Shown: piece by piece, positions 62,041-64,000 of the stretch | Layout: each line of letters starts with the position of its first letter | Numbering within the stretch: the stretch's first letter is position 1 | Source of the DNA: Maricaulis maris | Lineage (GTDB): Bacteria > Pseudomonadota > Alphaproteobacteria > Caulobacterales > Maricaulaceae | Assembly (NCBI RefSeq): GCF_003634045.1 | Contig: NZ_RBIM01000003.1 | Location: forward strand, 108,626-172,625 | Reading direction: 5' to 3' | Length of the DNA: 64,000 bases | Notes under the pieces: model-generated | Database searches by the model: none | Told to the model about the DNA's origin: nothing | Seen by the model: only the letters and a program-made list of their open reading frames with translations | Translations under genes and position numbers: made by a program

Positions 62041-62868
62041 TTAGCCGAAGAACGACAGGATGGTCTGCGGCGCCTGGTTGGCAATGGAGAGCGCCTGGAC
62101 ACCCAGCTGCTGCTTGACTTGCAGCGACTGGAGCCGTGCGCTTTCCTTGGCCAGGTCGGCGTCGACCAAATTGCCGATCCCCTGCTCCAGCGTATCGGTC
62201 AACTTCGACACGAAGGTGTTGTGCACCTCGAGTGACTTCGAAGCCGTACCCAACTTGGCCAGGGACGAGTTGAGGTTGTCGAGAGACGTTTCGATCGTGG
62301 CGACAAGCGTAGATGCTTCACCAGCCGTCGCGAAGGAAGCCGCGGCCGCCACCGTCACGACACCACCGGCCAGGGTAAAGTTCTGGTCGGAGATGAGGAT
62401 CGTGTTGGTACCGTCCGAGTTGGCCAAAGCCGAAACCGAGGTCACCGTCCCGTTGATCAGGTTGGTGCCATTGAATTCGGCGTTTGAAGTGATCGTGGTG
62501 ATCTGGTCACGCAAGGCCTTGAAGTCTTCGTTCAGAGCCGTACGGGAGGCTGCATCAAGCGATGCATCAGATGCCGCGAGCGCCTTTTCCTTCATTTCGA
62601 CGAGAATATCGGAAATCGCCTCACCGGCAGCCAGGGCTACGTCGGTGACGGAAGTCGCAAGGTCCAGACTTTGAGAGACCGCGCCATAGCCGACGACCTG
62701 TGAGCGCATGCGCTGGGCAATGGCGTAAACGCCACCATTGTCCTTCGCACTGGCCACTTCCAGTCCGGTGTTGATGCGGGTCTGAACCTCGTTCATTTCC
62801 ATGTTCGTCTTGTTCAGGTTCTGCAGGGCGATCATCGCCCCAGCGTTGGTGTTTACTGAAAGTGACAT
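62041..62868 (-). CDS. Flagellin 3
   Basis: This 275-residue flagellin starts at ATG 62868 (MSLSVNTNAGAMIALQNLN) with GGAGAG 8 nt upstream; an ATG five codons earlier lies within the leader motif. It has TRINTGLEVASAKDNGGVYAIAQRMRSQ near the N-terminus and LQVKQQLGVQALSIANQAPQTILSFFG at the end. It is closely related to flagellin 2 over most of its length. It has its own sigma-54 promoter and terminator and so is a monocistronic unit. Confidence 0.97.
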   Translation of the reverse strand: MSLSVNTNAGAMIALQNLNKTNMEMNEVQTRINTGLEVASAKDNGGVYAIAQRMRSQVVGYGAVSQSLDLATSVTDVALAAGEAISDILVEMKEKALAASDASLDAASRTALNEDFKALRDQITTITSNAEFNGTNLINGTVTSVSALANSDGTNTILISDQNFTLAGGVVTVAAAASFATAGEASTLVATIETSLDNLNSSLAKLGTASKSLEVHNTFVSKLTDTLEQGIGNLVDADLAKESARLQSLQVKQQLGVQALSIANQAPQTILSFFG

Positions 62869-62940
62869 TGTTTTGCTCTCCATTCTGGATGCGTTTCAGG
62901 CCGAGTTTTTCAGCCGCGAGCGTTTTGCTCGCATCAGGTA

Positions 62941-62958
62941 TCGCAAACGGCGTGCCGC
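62941..62958 (-). promoter_or_regulatory. Sigma-54 promoter of flagellin 3
   Basis: On the minus strand CGGCACG-CCGT-TTGCG has GG at 62956-62955 and GC at 62944-62943, exact N10 spacing. The predicted leader is about 63 nt, matching flagellin 2. Confidence 0.88.
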
Positions 62959-63003
62959 ATTGGACGCGCAATTTAGTCAATGATTTGAATATTTTAGGAT
63001 ATT

Positions 63004-63031
63004 AAAAAAGGCACCTTCCGGAGAAGGTGCC
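63004..63031 (-). terminator. Rho-independent terminator of flbT-flaF
   Basis: On the minus strand GGCACCTTC-tccg-GAAGGTGCC is followed directly by TTTTTT, 38 bp past the flaF stop. Confidence 0.93.
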
Positions 63032-63050
63032 TGTTCCTGCCTGCCTGTTA

Positions 63051-63064
63051 TTGCCGCCCCGGCA
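63051..63064. promoter_or_regulatory. FlbD/ftr-like palindrome upstream of flagellin 3
   Basis: TTGCCG-CCC-CGGCA lies about 100 bp upstream of the flagellin 3 sigma-54 promoter, between the flbT-flaF terminator and the flaF stop. Confidence 0.5.
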
Positions 63065-63068
63065 GTTC

Positions 63069-63449
63069 TTACCCTACGGCCTGATCCGCGCCGGCACCGG
63101 CCTGTGGCATCAACCCCTGCATGACGGTCCGGTTGATATCGACCAGATCATCGATCGCTTCGGGATTGCGCATGGCGTGACTGCCGTGTTTGGAGACGAA
63201 GATCGACAGGGAAATGATCGCCGCACGGAGCGCTTCCGGCAGCTGGTTGTCCTGACTGGCGCAGTCGAGCGCCAGATTGCTCCAGACGCGCCGATTCCAG
63301 TCAATGGCCTCGGCCCGGTCACGGACCGCTTCCATGGGGAGCGTCTTGGCGTTCATGAGCGACCGCGTCACCTGGGCAAAGAGCCGGTATTCGGTGGCAC
63401 GGGGATCCTCCGCGCGTGCGGCGGTCTTCTGATAAGCTTGAAAGGACAT
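63069..63449 (-). CDS. flaF: Flagellar biosynthesis regulator FlaF
   Basis: FlaF is an alphaproteobacterial factor needed for flagellin synthesis and secretion, acting with FlbT. The 126-residue protein shows the family pattern: AYQKTAARAEDPRATEYRLFAQVTRSL, then WNRRVWSNLALDCASQDNQLPEALRAAIISLSIFVSKH and INRTVMQGL. Its ATG overlaps the flbT stop by one base (TGATG), so translation is coupled. A strong terminator follows. Confidence 0.95.
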   Translation of the reverse strand: MSFQAYQKTAARAEDPRATEYRLFAQVTRSLMNAKTLPMEAVRDRAEAIDWNRRVWSNLALDCASQDNQLPEALRAAIISLSIFVSKHGSHAMRNPEAIDDLVDINRTVMQGLMPQAGAGADQAVG

Positions 63450-63835
63450 CAGCCCAGCCTCTCGGCTTCGTAGGTCATGAGTTTGCGGCAGCCCAGAAGC
63501 GCCTTGTAATGCTCGCCCGCCATCACATCACGACTGACATTGACACACAGGGCCAGCAATTCCGGCGCCGAGACAACGCCCATGAACTCATTCATGCGCA
63601 GCACGAATTCGTCATAGAGCTTGTCGTCATTCTTGTCGGACAGATACATCATCATGATCGGGAAATAGATCCGCTTCACGGGCGTATCGACATCGGCGGC
63701 TTGCAGGATGTCCTTTTCGCGGAGCACCGAAGCCTTGTTCTGCAGCACAAGATTGGCCCGCCGGTCACCGTTTTCGATAACGGCTCCGTTCAGGACAAAC
63801 TTCTCGCCGGGTTTGAGCGAGATTTTGAGCGGCAT
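63449..63835 (-). CDS. flbT: Flagellin mRNA regulator FlbT
   Basis: FlbT binds a flagellin mRNA leader and destabilises it when filament assembly is blocked in Caulobacter. From ATG 63835 the protein is 128 residues: MPLKISLKPGEKFVLNGAVI, NLVLQNKASVLREKDILQ and FVLRMNEFMGVVSAPELLALCVNVSRDVMAGEHYKALLGCRKLMTYE, all typical. An upstream in-frame extension of 30 codons lacks family similarity and is not used. It is paired with flaF. Confidence 0.95.
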   Translation of the reverse strand: MPLKISLKPGEKFVLNGAVIENGDRRANLVLQNKASVLREKDILQAADVDTPVKRIYFPIMMMYLSDKNDDKLYDEFVLRMNEFMGVVSAPELLALCVNVSRDVMAGEHYKALLGCRKLMTYEAERLG

Positions 63836-63945
63836 GGGGTCCCTCCGGTCCACAAGTGAAGCGAGCGATGACGTTCGCGATCTGCAGGTTGGCAATACGG
63901 GGTGAAGAAAAGGTTTCCGTCCCAACTTGTCGGCATCATCGAATA

Positions 63946-63960
63946 TTAGCGAGTTCTTAA
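63946..63960. promoter_or_regulatory. Imperfect CtrA-like box upstream of flbT
   Basis: TTAG-CGAGTTC-TTAA matches TTAA-N7-TTAA at seven of eight bases. It lies about 110 bp from the flbT ATG, farther than the other boxes here, so it could serve flbT or a gene beyond the right edge. Confidence 0.35.
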
Positions 63961-64000
63961 AGCGAATCCCCTGCCTTGGCTCACAGAATCGAGGCAGAAT

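Overview
The window is gene-dense, GC-rich chromosome from a motile, dimorphic-type alphaproteobacterium of the Caulobacterales/Maricaulales group. A marine Hyphomonadaceae such as Maricaulis is my best guess from gene content; it was not checked by any search. The evidence is the CckA hybrid kinase beside fliQ-fliR-flhB, FliX, FlbT, FlaF, a FlaEY-like protein, several short flagellins, pseudaminic-acid genes, CtrA-type TTAA-N7-TTAA boxes and sigma-54 flagellar promoters, plus the alphaproteobacterial order SPOR-nagZ-scpA-scpB-tatABC-serS. Region 1 (1-2684) is the N-terminal part of a very large RTX/VCBS adhesin running off the left edge, with nearly identical in-frame 687-bp tandem repeats. 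Region 2 (2.7-10.8 kb) is a housekeeping block read leftward: dgt, a SPOR-domain protein, nagZ, scpA/scpB, tatA/B/C and serS. Region 3 (10.8-24.7 kb) is mixed: erpA and xthA are separated by an HxlR-type regulator with a divergent VOC/DUF1428/VOC operon, a nitroreductase and two secreted proteins. After these come a DUF2145 pair, a 2',3'-cyclic phosphodiesterase, the divergent selenium pair selD/mnmH, a DUF3137 protein and valS. Region 4 (24.8-64.0 kb) is a flagellar and cell-cycle island of almost 40 kb. It holds cckA-flhB-fliR-fliQ; three tandem DUF885 lipoproteins; a structured noncoding segment; flgB-flgC-fliE divergent from fliO-fliP; fliL-fliM-DUF6468-motE-TPR divergent from flgF-flgG-flgA-flgH; TauE and DksA; fliX divergent from flgI-rod-binding protein-flbY/flgN; a methyltransferase; a beta-propeller FlaEY-like protein; pseB and pseC; three flagellins with a FlaG-like gene; and flaF/flbT. 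The genes fit together as a Caulobacter-like flagellar hierarchy. CckA would feed CtrA. Two perfect CtrA boxes sit in the divergent flgB/fliO and fliX/flgI spacers (early genes). Sigma-54 promoters with exact GG-N10-GC spacing precede flgF, flgI and all three flagellins (late genes). Upstream of those promoters are CGGCA/TGCCG palindromes or half-sites resembling FlbD (ftr) enhancers. PseB/PseC would start pseudaminic acid synthesis for flagellin glycosylation, and FlbT/FlaF would tune flagellin expression. The items most worth pursuing are the FlaEY-like protein with a beta-propeller between two flagellin-IN-like segments, the 1,100-residue TPR protein of the motor operon, the DUF885 triplet inside the flagellar island, and the promoter/enhancer/leader code shared by the flagellin genes.
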